DNA from: Pseudomonadota bacterium
Lineage (GTDB): Bacteria; Myxococcota_A; UBA796; GCA-2862545
NCBI GenBank assembly: GCA_023954855.1
Contig: JAGSGY010000005.1
Location: forward strand, 1 to 64,000
Direction of reading: 5' to 3'
Length of the DNA: 64,000 nucleotides
The notes under the pieces are model-generated. The model ran no database searches, was not told the DNA's origin, and saw nothing but the letters and a program-made list of their open reading frames with translations. Below, one piece after another: positions 33,950 through 41,699 of the stretch. The position numbers were made by a program, and so were the translations under genes. Each line of letters opens with the position of its first letter. Positions within the stretch are counted from its first letter, which is position 1.

Positions 33950-34803
33950 CGAGTGAGCACCATCACCTCGGAGAGGGCCTCGACGGATGCAGTGGGTCGC
34001 AGCTGAACCTGGAGGAAGGGGCCGTCAGGGCTCTGGGCGATGGACTCGACCACGCCCACGGGAAGGTCCGCGGGGAAAACACCGCCGACGCCGGTCGAGA
34101 AGACGAGTGCGTCGACTTCGATGGGTGCGGTCGCCAGCAGGTGCGGCAGGGTCAGCGCGTCGCCGGTTCCGGTGGCGGTGGTCGCTTTTGCAACGCCTTC
34201 GATGCGCACCTGAAGGGCGTGCCGCCGGTCGGCAATCGGCAGCAGCTCTGAATGGCTCGGCCCGACTGCGGTGATCTGCCCGACGATGCCATCGCCGGTG
34301 ATGGCGGTGCTTCCGACGGTGACGCCGTCGGCCTCGCCGCGGTCGAGACGCAGCGTAGCTCCGTGACCGATGACGCGTGCCGTGGTTCCGGTGAGACCTT
34401 CAGTCCGGGCCAGCGCTACCGCGCCCGCGACGCGGTCTGCCTCTGCGAGGGCGGCACGGGTGGCCATCAAGTCGAGCTGGAGCTGCTCTCGCTCGCTGCG
34501 CAGGACCTGGACCTCGTCGATAAGCGCCGCGGTTCGCGTGTGGGCCTGCCAGGCGACGGCGACCGTGCTGGCGGCCTGGCCCACGCCGAACTGGGCCTGC
34601 GACGCGACATCCGTCACCGGCGCCCGCAGCATGGGGGATGCGGTTCCGGCGATGGCGAACGCAAGGAGCGTACCGGCGACGAGGACACGGCCGATGGCTT
34701 TGGAGCGGCTGCGCGTGGTCGACGGCGCTGTCGCTTCCGCTCTGCGACGCAGCGGCGCGGGGGTGTAGGTCCAGGCCGAGCGGTCTCCTCCGGTGCTCAG
34801 CAC
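33946..34803 (-). CDS. mreC: MreC rod shape-determining protein
   Basis: A 285-residue inner-membrane protein. A basic N-terminal tail and membrane helix (VLVAGTLLAFAIAGTA) precede a coiled-coil (about 90-125, EVQVLRSEREQLQLDLMATRAAL) and the two beta-barrel domains (GHGATLRLDRGEADGVTVGS, DGIVGQITAVG and so on). MreC tethers the wall synthases to MreB. Overlaps mreB by 7 bp at its 5' end. Confidence 0.9.
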   Translation of the reverse strand: MLSTGGDRSAWTYTPAPLRRRAEATAPSTTRSRSKAIGRVLVAGTLLAFAIAGTASPMLRAPVTDVASQAQFGVGQAASTVAVAWQAHTRTAALIDEVQVLRSEREQLQLDLMATRAALAEADRVAGAVALARTEGLTGTTARVIGHGATLRLDRGEADGVTVGSTAITGDGIVGQITAVGPSHSELLPIADRRHALQVRIEGVAKATTATGTGDALTLPHLLATAPIEVDALVFSTGVGGVFPADLPVGVVESIAQSPDGPFLQVQLRPTASVEALSEVMVLTR

Positions 34804-35825
34804 GCGACGGCCTCGAGGAGTGCAAGTTCTTCGAGCGCCAGGCCCGTGCCTTCGATGATGGCCCTCTCGGCGTTGTCGACGGCCACGACCGGGAGTCCCG
34901 TGCGGTCGCGAAGGGCGGTGGCAATCTCGGGTAGGCGTGCGCCGCCGCCGGTGAGGACGACGCCGTGGTCTGCAATGTCGCCAGCGAGCTCTGGCGGACA
35001 GGCCTCCATCACGGCGCGGATACCGGCTGCAATGGCGTCGATGGCGGGAACGAGGGCCTGGTGCACGTCGTGGCCGTCGACCTCGATGGCTCGGGGAAGG
35101 CCGCGGCGTAAGCAGCGTCCGCGCACGATGGCGGTGTCGGGTCGCCGCGGGGGCAAGGCCGAACCGAGCGCGTGCTTCAGTCCCGAAGCACTCTGCGCGC
35201 CGACCAAGAGCTGGTGGGTCTCGTTCAGCCAGGCGCTAAGCGCACGGTCCATGCCATTTCCGCCGCCGGGCACGATGGTGCCGTGGACTACGCCGAGCAG
35301 GCTGACGACGCCGATCTCACTGGCGCCAGCGCCAATGTCGACGACCATGTGGCCGCTTGCCCGGCGAACGGGAAGTCCGGCACCGAGAGCGGCGGCGACA
35401 GGGCGAGGGACCAGGTGTACGTGGCGCGCTCCCGCGGCCTCGCAGCTCTCGCGGATGGCGCGGCGCTCCATGTCGGTGGCGTCGTGGGCGATGGCAATGG
35501 CCATGCGTGGGTGCACCCAGCCATTCCGGCCGTGAACGCGGCGGACGAGGTGCATCAGGAGGGCTTCAGCAACCTCGAAGTCGCTGATGCGCCCGTCGCG
35601 AACGGGCTCTACGGCGAGGATGTCGGTGGGTGTGCGGCCGAGCATCGGTCGCGCGTCCGAACCGACCGCCAAGACGCGACGGCGTCCACGGCGATCGGTT
35701 TGAACGGCGACAACGGTGGGCTCGCTGACCACGACGCCGGAGCCTCGCTGGTAAAGGCGAGTCTCCGACGAACCGAGATCCACGGCGAGATCCTGACTGA
35801 ACAGACCGAGGACGGCACTGAACAT
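34797..35825 (-). CDS. mreB: MreB-like actin cytoskeletal protein
   Basis: A 342-residue protein of the MreB family. The N-terminal DLAVDLGSSETRLY is the phosphate-1 loop, VDIGAGASEIGVVSL is phosphate-2, and VVLTGGGARLPEIA the adenosine loop. The blocks differ from typical MreB (DLGTANT and GGGTTE), so it is a divergent copy. Length and operon place it firmly. First gene of mreB-mreC-mreD-mrdA-rodA. ATG at 35825 has no clear Shine-Dalgarno; the leader is C-rich. The longer frame (to 35909) is Pro-rich and arises from that leader. Confidence 0.88.
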   Translation of the reverse strand: MFSAVLGLFSQDLAVDLGSSETRLYQRGSGVVVSEPTVVAVQTDRRGRRRVLAVGSDARPMLGRTPTDILAVEPVRDGRISDFEVAEALLMHLVRRVHGRNGWVHPRMAIAIAHDATDMERRAIRESCEAAGARHVHLVPRPVAAALGAGLPVRRASGHMVVDIGAGASEIGVVSLLGVVHGTIVPGGGNGMDRALSAWLNETHQLLVGAQSASGLKHALGSALPPRRPDTAIVRGRCLRRGLPRAIEVDGHDVHQALVPAIDAIAAGIRAVMEACPPELAGDIADHGVVLTGGGARLPEIATALRDRTGLPVVAVDNAERAIIEGTGLALEELALLEAVAC

Positions 35826-35833
35826 GGCGGACC

Positions 35834-35917
35834 GGGGGAGGGGGGTGTTTGGGGGTGGCCGAAGCCAAGGGGGGAGGGGTGGCCGGGGAGGCCGGAGGGG
35901 ATGCATCAAGAGGGGGG
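35834..35917 (+). repeat. G-run cluster upstream of mreB
   Basis: The plus strand carries runs of 4-6 G at 35834, 35840, 35851, 35869, 35876, 35885 and 35912, separated by short spacers, enough for one or more intramolecular G-quadruplexes on the template strand of mreB. The mreB leader RNA is correspondingly C-rich. It directly abuts the mreB start (35825). Function is inference. Confidence 0.55.
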
Positions 35918-35931
35918 CTCAATGCACGGTT

Positions 35932-35961
35932 CTGATAGCACGTCCGAATCGGTGTGCACAA
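35932..35961 (-). promoter_or_regulatory. Candidate mreB promoter
   Basis: Minus strand: -35 TTGTGC (35956-35961), 18-base spacer, -10 TATCAG (35932-35937) with an extended TGC before it. Start would be near 35925, giving a leader of about 100 nt containing the C-rich (G-run complement) tract. The match is moderate. Confidence 0.45.
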
Positions 35962-36205
35962 GGAAAACAGGCGGATCCACAAGGAAGCTGTCTGTCGATC
36001 CGCACCAGTGGATCATCCAGGGTTTTTTGGCTCTTTTTCGAGGGGTTTTCAGGTGCGTATTCACCGGCGTGCGCGCGACGATTTTGGCTTCAACTTGGGG
36101 CGCGCCTGGGGGTGCTGGCGCGAGCTCGTTTGCGGCTTCTCGAATGCTTTCCGGGCCCCGGGCGTCTCCCTCGATATGCTCTCGCTCGTGCCCCTTGGAG
36201 TTCGT

Positions 36206-37048
36206 ATGCACCCCCGTCGTGTTCTCGCCATCGTTGCTGCGCTCGGCCTCGCCGTCGCCTGCGCCAAGGTGCCCATCACGAACCGCATTCAGCTGAACAT
36301 GATTCCCGAGCCCATCGTCAACACGATCGGCAAGGTCTCGTACAACCAGATGCTCTCGGGCGTGAATGTCCGTCGCGGCGGTGCAGATGCCGACGTGCTG
36401 CGCAAGGTCGGTCGACGCATTTCGCGCGTCGCGAACAAGAAGAAGTACAACTGGCAGTACAAGCTGATTGTCGATGACAGCATCAACGCCTGGGCCCTAC
36501 CTGGCGGCTACATCGGCTTCTACACCGGCATTCTGCCCGTTCTCAGAAACGAGGCAGGCATGGCCTTCGTGATGGGTCACGAGGTCGGCCACGCCACTGC
36601 CCGTCATGGTGCTGAGCGGTTGAGCCAACAGCTGACGTTGATCGGCGGCTTGGTTGGGCTCGAGCTCTTGCTCGCCCGCGAGACGCAGTGGACCCCCGAG
36701 CAGCGGGCGATCGTTCTCGGTGCGCTGGGTGTGGGTGCCGAATTCGGAATTATGCTTCCGTTTTCGAGGATGCACGAGTCCGAGGCGGATGTCATTGGCC
36801 TCATGTACATGGCCAAGGCCGGCTACCCGCCCGCCGAGTCGATCAAGGTGTGGGACCGTATGAATGCGGCTGCTGGGACGGGTCTTCCCAGCTTTCTCTC
36901 GACCCATCCGTCCCATAAGAAGCGCAAGAAGAACCTACGCGAGTGGATGTCGAAGGCCCGCAAACGCTACGAACGTAACAAGCTCGACCGAGACACACGT
37001 CGGGTGCTGTGGTCCGGCTCAGCGACCGGTCGCGGAAGGCGACTGTAG
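36206..37048 (+). CDS. M48 family metalloprotease lipoprotein
   Basis: A 280-residue lipoprotein (signal ending LGLAVACAK, lipobox VAC). Peptidase motifs: HEVGHATARHGAER (zinc His pair and catalytic Glu) and, later, HESEADVIGLMYM, the third ligand Glu plus Asp. SINAWALPGGYIGFY is the usual strand before the active site. It resembles the BepA/LoiP outer-membrane-quality-control proteases but has no TPR domain. ATG at 36206 with TTGGAG upstream; longer frame rejected. The basic C-terminus (KARKRYERNKLD) is unusual. Confidence 0.9.
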   Translation: MHPRRVLAIVAALGLAVACAKVPITNRIQLNMIPEPIVNTIGKVSYNQMLSGVNVRRGGADADVLRKVGRRISRVANKKKYNWQYKLIVDDSINAWALPGGYIGFYTGILPVLRNEAGMAFVMGHEVGHATARHGAERLSQQLTLIGGLVGLELLLARETQWTPEQRAIVLGALGVGAEFGIMLPFSRMHESEADVIGLMYMAKAGYPPAESIKVWDRMNAAAGTGLPSFLSTHPSHKKRKKNLREWMSKARKRYERNKLDRDTRRVLWSGSATGRGRRL

Positions 37049-37108
37049 TCTGAGGTTGATGGAGACGGCGCTTCCCGATAGACCGGGTCGTTCGGAGGCG
37101 TAGACCCT

Positions 37109-38557
37109 ATGTCGCTCCTAGAGAGGATGCGCTCGAGTACTGACTCGAGCGGAATGCAGCTAGTTTTCGTGGCCGTCGTGGCGACGTTCATCTTGGCCTA
37201 TGGTCAGACGAGCGGTGATCAGGCTGGAACCGTGGCTATGGTCAACGGCGTGCCGATCCGGCCGACGGACTTCAGCCGTGAGCTCCGCATCGAAGAGGGC
37301 CAAGCTGGCTCGCTCGACGAAGCCGGACGCGAGCGTCTCAAGGATCAGGTGCGTGCACGCATGATTCGATCCGAGGTCTCCCTCCAGGAGGCCGAGGCGC
37401 TCGGTCTTCAGGTGTCGAGCCGAGAGATTGCGCAGTCGCTGCTCGACACGCCTTACTTCAGCGAAGAGGGCAAGTTCAGCGAGAAGCGCTACGAAGCCAT
37501 CATTCGCCAGCAGGGCTTCACGCGGGCCGAGTACGAGGACCGGGTTCGTAAGAGCCTGCTTCGCAGCAAGCTCGACATGCTTCTCTGGATGGGCACCTCG
37601 GTGGCCGAGCCCGAGGTCAAGGCCGCGTACGTCAACGACGCCACGCGCATCGATCTCGAGTACGTCCGCGTGCGTCCGTCGCTGTTCCAGGACGACATGA
37701 CCTTCACGGATGAAGAGGTCGCGACCTGGCTCGCCGACAACGAAGCGCGCGTCAAAGAGACGTACGATCGCGACTTCGAGAGGCTCTACGACGTCCCCGA
37801 CAAGTTCCATGCTCGCCTTCTTCGCTTCGAAATCCGCGAGGATGGCGTCGAGGTCAACGCTCTCGAAGAGCGCATGAAGGGCTTGCTCGCCGAGCTCGAG
37901 GCCGGTGCAGACTTCGACACGCTCGCGCGTCGTTGGTCTGAGGACCCGTCTGCATCCGAAGGCGGAGACCTCGGGCTACTCACTGAGGCGCAGCTCGGTA
38001 GCAAGGTCGTCTCGGCCCTGACCGGCGTCGAAGTTGGCGCCTACTCGAAGGTGCTCGCCGATGAGCGCCAGGTCCGGCTGTACCGCTTCGAGGCCAAGGA
38101 AGCGGCGCACGTGATCTCCATGGACGACGTGAAGAACGACATCGCGCGCGCCATCATGGTCGAAGACGCTGCCCCCGCCGAAGCCGCTGCCTACGCCGAG
38201 AAGCTGCTCGGCAGCTGGACGGGCGATGCCGCCGCACGGACGGCGATGCTCGACGAACAAGAGCTTACTGTGCTCACCACGGGCCCCATCCCGCTGTCCG
38301 GTGACTCGGTCATCGGTGGCGTTCCGGCGCCGATTCTCGGTGCGGCCCGCGACCTCGCCGCTGGCGACACGCTCCCCGAGGTTCAAGAAATCAGCGGTGT
38401 GTACTGGGTCGGAGCGCTTCGCTCACGGACCGAGGCCGACATGACCCGCTACGAGACCGAGCAAGAGAACGTGCGCGAGCAGGTCCTGTTTGGCAAGCGT
38501 CGCGAGTTCCGCGAGATGTGGCTCGACGCTGCCGTGGCCGACGCGACCGTTCGCTAG
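37109..38557 (+). CDS. PpiD-like periplasmic chaperone/peptidyl-prolyl isomerase
   Basis: A 482-residue protein with an N-terminal membrane anchor (MQLVFVAVVATFILAYG) and large periplasmic part. An N-terminal SurA-like chaperone region (about 45-170) precedes a parvulin domain (HARLLRFEI, FDTLARRWSEDPSASEGGDLG, PILGAARDLAAG). The parvulin core is recognisable but short, so isomerase activity is uncertain. Function: helps secreted proteins fold. It follows the M48 protease by 60 bp on the same strand, a plausible envelope quality-control pair. Confidence 0.85.
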   Translation: MSLLERMRSSTDSSGMQLVFVAVVATFILAYGQTSGDQAGTVAMVNGVPIRPTDFSRELRIEEGQAGSLDEAGRERLKDQVRARMIRSEVSLQEAEALGLQVSSREIAQSLLDTPYFSEEGKFSEKRYEAIIRQQGFTRAEYEDRVRKSLLRSKLDMLLWMGTSVAEPEVKAAYVNDATRIDLEYVRVRPSLFQDDMTFTDEEVATWLADNEARVKETYDRDFERLYDVPDKFHARLLRFEIREDGVEVNALEERMKGLLAELEAGADFDTLARRWSEDPSASEGGDLGLLTEAQLGSKVVSALTGVEVGAYSKVLADERQVRLYRFEAKEAAHVISMDDVKNDIARAIMVEDAAPAEAAAYAEKLLGSWTGDAAARTAMLDEQELTVLTTGPIPLSGDSVIGGVPAPILGAARDLAAGDTLPEVQEISGVYWVGALRSRTEADMTRYETEQENVREQVLFGKRREFREMWLDAAVADATVR

Positions 38558-38564
38558 AGTAGGC

Positions 38565-39650
38565 TTACCAGGCTCGGCGCCGTACGGAGTCGAGCCAGGT
38601 CACGACCGGCGCAAACACTTCGGTGTCTGCGTCTTTGCCGAGCAGCGCGTCCAGACGGGCGAGGTGGCCCGGTAGGTCTGTGCGACTGCTAGGACCGGCC
38701 CAGCGGTCGAGTACGACCTCTGGGGACCCAGGGTGACCCAAGCTGTCGCCGGGAGCGTGCACGAGGTGCAGCGGGCCATGCGCCTCGACGAGGGCCTCCA
38801 CGTAGTCCAGTCCTGACGCGTGCATGAGGCTGTCGCTGTCGATCCAGTCGCGCAGCTGCTGCAGGATGCCGAGTGCGAGGTCGTCACTGGTGTGGTGGAC
38901 GGCGCCGCGAACCCGGGAGGGTTCGGTGCTGCCTGGGTGCAGGCGGTCACGCATCGTGGCCTGTTCGTCCAGCCAGGGGGCCGCGAGGCGCGCGAGGGTG
39001 GCAGTCGGCAGGTGCCAGTGCGATGGGAGCTGCGCGAGTGCACGGTGCAAGCGGAGCGTCTCGGAGCGCGGGCGGGTGAAGCGCACCGGCGCCGCTATGA
39101 CCGTGGTCGACGCCAGATTCTCGCGTGATGCCAGCGCGAGAGCAAGCTGGCCACCCAGGCCGTGACCGACGATGTGTGGGCGTCGGTAGCCGCAGTCGGT
39201 GAGGGCAGCCTTGATGGCGGCGGGGAGGTCTCGTTCCACGACCGCGTCGAGGTTGATGGCACCCCCGGTGGGGCCTTGTGCGTCGCGGTCACCACGATGG
39301 CTGACGCAGTACACGGTGTACCCGGCGCGAGCGAGTGCCGACGCGAGGGTAGGGCCTGCGCCGTAGCGCAGTGAGTGTGCGCCGAGAGCGAGACCGTGAA
39401 GGAGCAGAACAGGCTCTCCGGAGCCGCCGGGCGCCGGGTCGAGCCTGAACAGGGGAGCACGCCATCCGTCGGCGGTGCGGTAGTGCACTCGGCTCAAGGG
39501 CGCCGGGGCTTCGGTCTCGTGAAAGTGTCCTCTCGATGAGGGATGGAGGCTTCGCCATGCAGTCGCGAGCGCCATCCGAGCGAGGGACTTCGCCAGGGTC
39601 CGTCCAGGGGGGACGAGGTTGGATCTCTTCCGATCTGGAAGGGGGGACAT
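38565..39650 (-). CDS. Alpha/beta hydrolase family protein
   Basis: A 361-residue protein. LLLHGLALGA is the oxyanion strand; HIVGHGLGGQLALAL carries the nucleophile position as GHGLGG, where Gly replaces the usual Ser of GxSxG. A true nucleophile Ser is therefore not visible there, so this may be an inactive or unusual member. The start is uncertain: the ATG at 39650 lacks a ribosome site, and the longer frame runs through a G-run cluster (translated as Pro-rich). Convergent with ppiD, 7 bp away. Confidence 0.65.
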   Translation of the reverse strand: MSPLPDRKRSNLVPPGRTLAKSLARMALATAWRSLHPSSRGHFHETEAPAPLSRVHYRTADGWRAPLFRLDPAPGGSGEPVLLLHGLALGAHSLRYGAGPTLASALARAGYTVYCVSHRGDRDAQGPTGGAINLDAVVERDLPAAIKAALTDCGYRRPHIVGHGLGGQLALALASRENLASTTVIAAPVRFTRPRSETLRLHRALAQLPSHWHLPTATLARLAAPWLDEQATMRDRLHPGSTEPSRVRGAVHHTSDDLALGILQQLRDWIDSDSLMHASGLDYVEALVEAHGPLHLVHAPGDSLGHPGSPEVVLDRWAGPSSRTDLPGHLARLDALLGKDADTEVFAPVVTWLDSVRRRAW

Positions 39651-39692
39651 GATTTGGGGGGTGGGAAATGGGGGGGGGTTGGGGATTGGGGG
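39641..39692 (+). repeat. G-run cluster with a G9 tract
   Basis: Plus-strand G runs at 39641-39646, 39656-39661, 39663-39665, 39670-39678 (nine G), 39681-39684 and 39688-39692 could form a G-quadruplex on the template strand of the minus-strand hydrolase gene, just at its start. The G9 tract is a candidate for slippage. The same arrangement occurs upstream of mreB. Confidence 0.55.
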
Positions 39693-39730
39693 TCCAACCT
39701 CACTGAACGGACCCTGGCGGGGCCAAAAGG

Positions 39731-39759
39731 ACGATATCTCGACACCCCGATCATGTAAA
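39731..39759 (-). promoter_or_regulatory. Candidate promoter of the hydrolase gene
   Basis: Minus strand: -35 TTTACA (39754-39759), 17-base spacer, -10 TATCGT (39731-39736). Predicted start near 39724, upstream of the G-run cluster, so the leader would be about 75 nt. Confidence 0.5.
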
Positions 39760-39808
39760 CGCCATGCGGGTGATCGCACTCAGAACTCAGGTAATTTCGA
39801 GGAAATTA

Positions 39809-39822
39809 GTTGACGCGTCAAC
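39809..39822. promoter_or_regulatory. Distal 14-bp palindrome GTTGACGCGTCAAC
   Basis: A perfect palindrome, GTTGACGCGTCAAC. It shares the form GTTGACNNGTCAAC with the second site at 40045-40058. It is a probable binding site for a dimeric regulator acting on the hydrolase promoter, on the HTH gene, or on both by looping. Confidence 0.7.
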
Positions 39823-39843
39823 AGCGCGAATTCTGACCGACCG

Positions 39844-39920
39844 GATCAAAATGCAGATCGGATCGGCATTTTGATCGACTGGGCTCGTGATCGGGGTTTG
39901 CGCCCGATCATCCGTCGATC
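39844..39920. repeat. Cluster of seven GATC sites with two long inverted repeats
   Basis: GATC occurs at 39844, 39856, 39861, 39873, 39889, 39906 and 39917. Arms 39844-39854 and 39866-39876 (GATCAAAATGC and its complement) pair perfectly over 11 bp. Arms 39888-39895 and 39903-39910 (TGATCGGG/CCCGATCA) pair perfectly over 8 bp. No gene is supported in this stretch. It may be a regulatory or methylation-sensitive element. Confidence 0.55.
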
Positions 39921-40034
39921 GTCGGAAAAAACTCTCGAGCTTTGGGCGTTGTTCGATTTCGAGTGGCGCGCGCGTCGATTTTGCTCGTGAAGCGTGGTTC
40001 TCCCACGCCGGACTCTTCCGCCAGTTTGGTGACA

Positions 40035-40073
40035 CCCGTTGGTGGTTGACATGTCAACGGGTTCTGGTAGGGT
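40035..40073 (+). promoter_or_regulatory. Promoter of the HTH gene overlapped by palindromic operator
   Basis: -35 TTGACA (40046-40051), 16-base spacer, -10 TAGGGT (40068-40073). The -35 lies inside the perfect palindrome GTTGACATGTCAAC (40045-40058), which sits inside a wider repeat, CCCGTTG (40035-40041) and CAACGGG (40055-40061). An operator over the -35 is the classic layout for a repressor. Autoregulation by the 77-residue HTH protein is the simplest guess. Confidence 0.7.
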
Positions 40074-40148
40074 GGACTCGCGCTGCGGGTCCGATACCCG
40101 TCTTCGGTCGACCGGGGGGTCGAGGCGCGACATACACGGGGGACTCTA

Positions 40149-40382
40149 ATGACCAGCCGCACACGCGTGGCCCGCAACTTCATCAACCGCTACGGCGAGC
40201 AGAAGCTGCGATGGTTGCTTCAGGCGCTAGACGAGGGGCAGTCGGGTCAGGTCATCGCCGACGAGTTCGACGTGAGCCGCGAACGGGTACGGCAGTGGAA
40301 GAACGCCTTCGGGCGTAGCCTGACCCTCTACCAAGTACACCCCGACGTGCAGGGTGTCCTCGAGACCCTCGAGCCCGCCTAG
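40149..40382 (+). CDS. Small helix-turn-helix DNA-binding protein
   Basis: A 77-residue protein. The middle (about 30-55) reads as a helix-turn-helix: QVIADEFDVSRERVRQWKNAFG. It begins with a short basic helix (RTRVARNFINRYG) and ends in an acidic C-terminus. Such size suggests a dimeric repressor. A 5' leader of about 69 nt and a promoter covered by a palindrome lie upstream. Family not recognised. Its stop overlaps the RNase D gene by 4 bp, tail to tail. Confidence 0.75.
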   Translation: MTSRTRVARNFINRYGEQKLRWLLQALDEGQSGQVIADEFDVSRERVRQWKNAFGRSLTLYQVHPDVQGVLETLEPA

Positions 40383-41635
40383 CGACGGCGACGGCGTCGG
40401 CGGCCTTCGCCACGCGCCTGAAACACCGGGGCTCCATCCTCGTCTTCGCTGATCGGCGGTGCGACTTCGTCGAGCACCGCGATGATGGCCTCGCCGTGGT
40501 CGCGGACCTGCCAGTTGCGCACATCGGGTAGTGCGCCGAGCTCTTCGAGCGTGGTGGGCCGGGTGGCCGCGATGCTCTTGAGTTGTCCGTTCGAGACGAT
40601 GGTCACCGACGTCAGGGATGGATCCTTGCGAATCAGGCCGTTGCGCCAGTCCTTGAGCGCCGTCGCGGTCCGGTCGAGGAGACCACCCCAGATGCGCGCC
40701 GGCGGCAGGTCCTGAGGCTCGTTGTTCTTCTTCTTGGACGGAACCGAGGTCGGGACCTCGAAGTCATCCTCGAGTCCAGCGAGCACGGCTTCGACCAATG
40801 CGGCACCGTAGCGGCGCTTCATGGCCGTCTTGCGCGAGAACATGCGCTCGAGAGCGTCACGGCTCTCCGGCTGCTTGCGTGCCAGCTCGACGAGCACTGG
40901 GTCGGGGACGACCTTGTAGGGCGGGCGGTTGGCGGCTTTGGCCACTCCATCGCGCCACTCATAGAGGCGGAAGAGCACGCGCTTTGCGGTGTCGTTCAGG
41001 TCCCGGGTGCCCTTGACGCGCAGGTAGGAGTTCGGGTCGCGCTTGCGCTCCCTCCACACGCGCTTCTCGAGAATGGCGCACTCTTCTTCGAGGTGGGCCA
41101 TGCGATTCGCGGCGGTCAGCTTCCAGAGCATCAGCTCGCGAATGGCGAGGAGCCAGTGGGTGTCGCCGCGCGCGTAGTCGAGGTGCTCGGGCAAGAGCGG
41201 CCGGCGTGACCAATCGTGGCGCTGGAACTTCTTCTCGATGTGATGACCGAAGTTCCGTTCGATGAGGTCGGCAAGGCCGAGACGGCTGAAGGCGAGAAAC
41301 TGCGCCGCCACCATCGTGTCGAACAAGTTCACGACCTTGAAGCCGTAGTCGCGGTTCATGCAGACCACGTCGTAGTCGGCGCCGTGAAAGATCTTCACGA
41401 TGTCGGGATTCGACATGACAGCGCCGAGCGGGGACATGTCTTTGATCTTCAGTGGATCGACGATGTAGTCGCGCTCGGAATCCGAGAACTGGAGAAGGCA
41501 TACCTTCTCTTGGTACGAGTACATCGAGTCTGATTCGGTGTCGACGCCGATGACCGGCGCTTCGGAAAGTGTCGCGACCAGCTTCGCGAGGGCCTCGTCG
41601 TCTTCCACCATGACGAGGGGGGTATCGTCGAACAT
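40379..41635 (-). CDS. rnd: Ribonuclease D-like exonuclease
   Basis: A 418-residue 3'-5' exoribonuclease of the RNase D type with a DEDDy domain. The first Asp-Glu is VIGVDTESD, the next conserved block is IFHGADYDV, and the third is HLDYARGDTHWLL, where the final Asp and Tyr belong to the motif. One or two HRDC-like helical segments follow, and a basic Arg-rich tail (GRRRRRRR) closes the protein. Role: tRNA and other RNA 3' trimming. ATG at 41635 used; upstream 16 residues are unlikely. Confidence 0.9.
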   Translation of the reverse strand: MFDDTPLVMVEDDEALAKLVATLSEAPVIGVDTESDSMYSYQEKVCLLQFSDSERDYIVDPLKIKDMSPLGAVMSNPDIVKIFHGADYDVVCMNRDYGFKVVNLFDTMVAAQFLAFSRLGLADLIERNFGHHIEKKFQRHDWSRRPLLPEHLDYARGDTHWLLAIRELMLWKLTAANRMAHLEEECAILEKRVWRERKRDPNSYLRVKGTRDLNDTAKRVLFRLYEWRDGVAKAANRPPYKVVPDPVLVELARKQPESRDALERMFSRKTAMKRRYGAALVEAVLAGLEDDFEVPTSVPSKKKNNEPQDLPPARIWGGLLDRTATALKDWRNGLIRKDPSLTSVTIVSNGQLKSIAATRPTTLEELGALPDVRNWQVRDHGEAIIAVLDEVAPPISEDEDGAPVFQARGEGRRRRRRR

Positions 41636-41699
41636 GCGTCTCCTAGGTTGCCCGCCTATCACACAGGCTAGCCCTGCCGGCAACCGCCACCACTACGCC

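Larger units (their letters stand above)
35826..36205. other. Intergenic region between mreB and the M48 protease gene
   Basis: 380 bases without a supported gene. It holds the G-run cluster (35834-35917), the candidate mreB promoter, and T-rich stretches (36021-36060) preceded by a short GATCC/GGATC inverted repeat (about 35998-36015). A long plus-strand frame runs through it into the M48 gene, but its composition is poor. I see no further gene. Confidence 0.5.

Noticed and set aside
35954-36205. Long upstream extension of the M48 protease
   Set aside because: The signal peptide with a lipobox begins at 36206 after TTGGAG; upstream residues have no coding character.
39844-39920. Replication origin
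   Set aside because: GATC sites alone are not enough. No DnaA box (TTATCCACA type), A/T-rich unwinding region or dnaA/dnaN genes were seen nearby.
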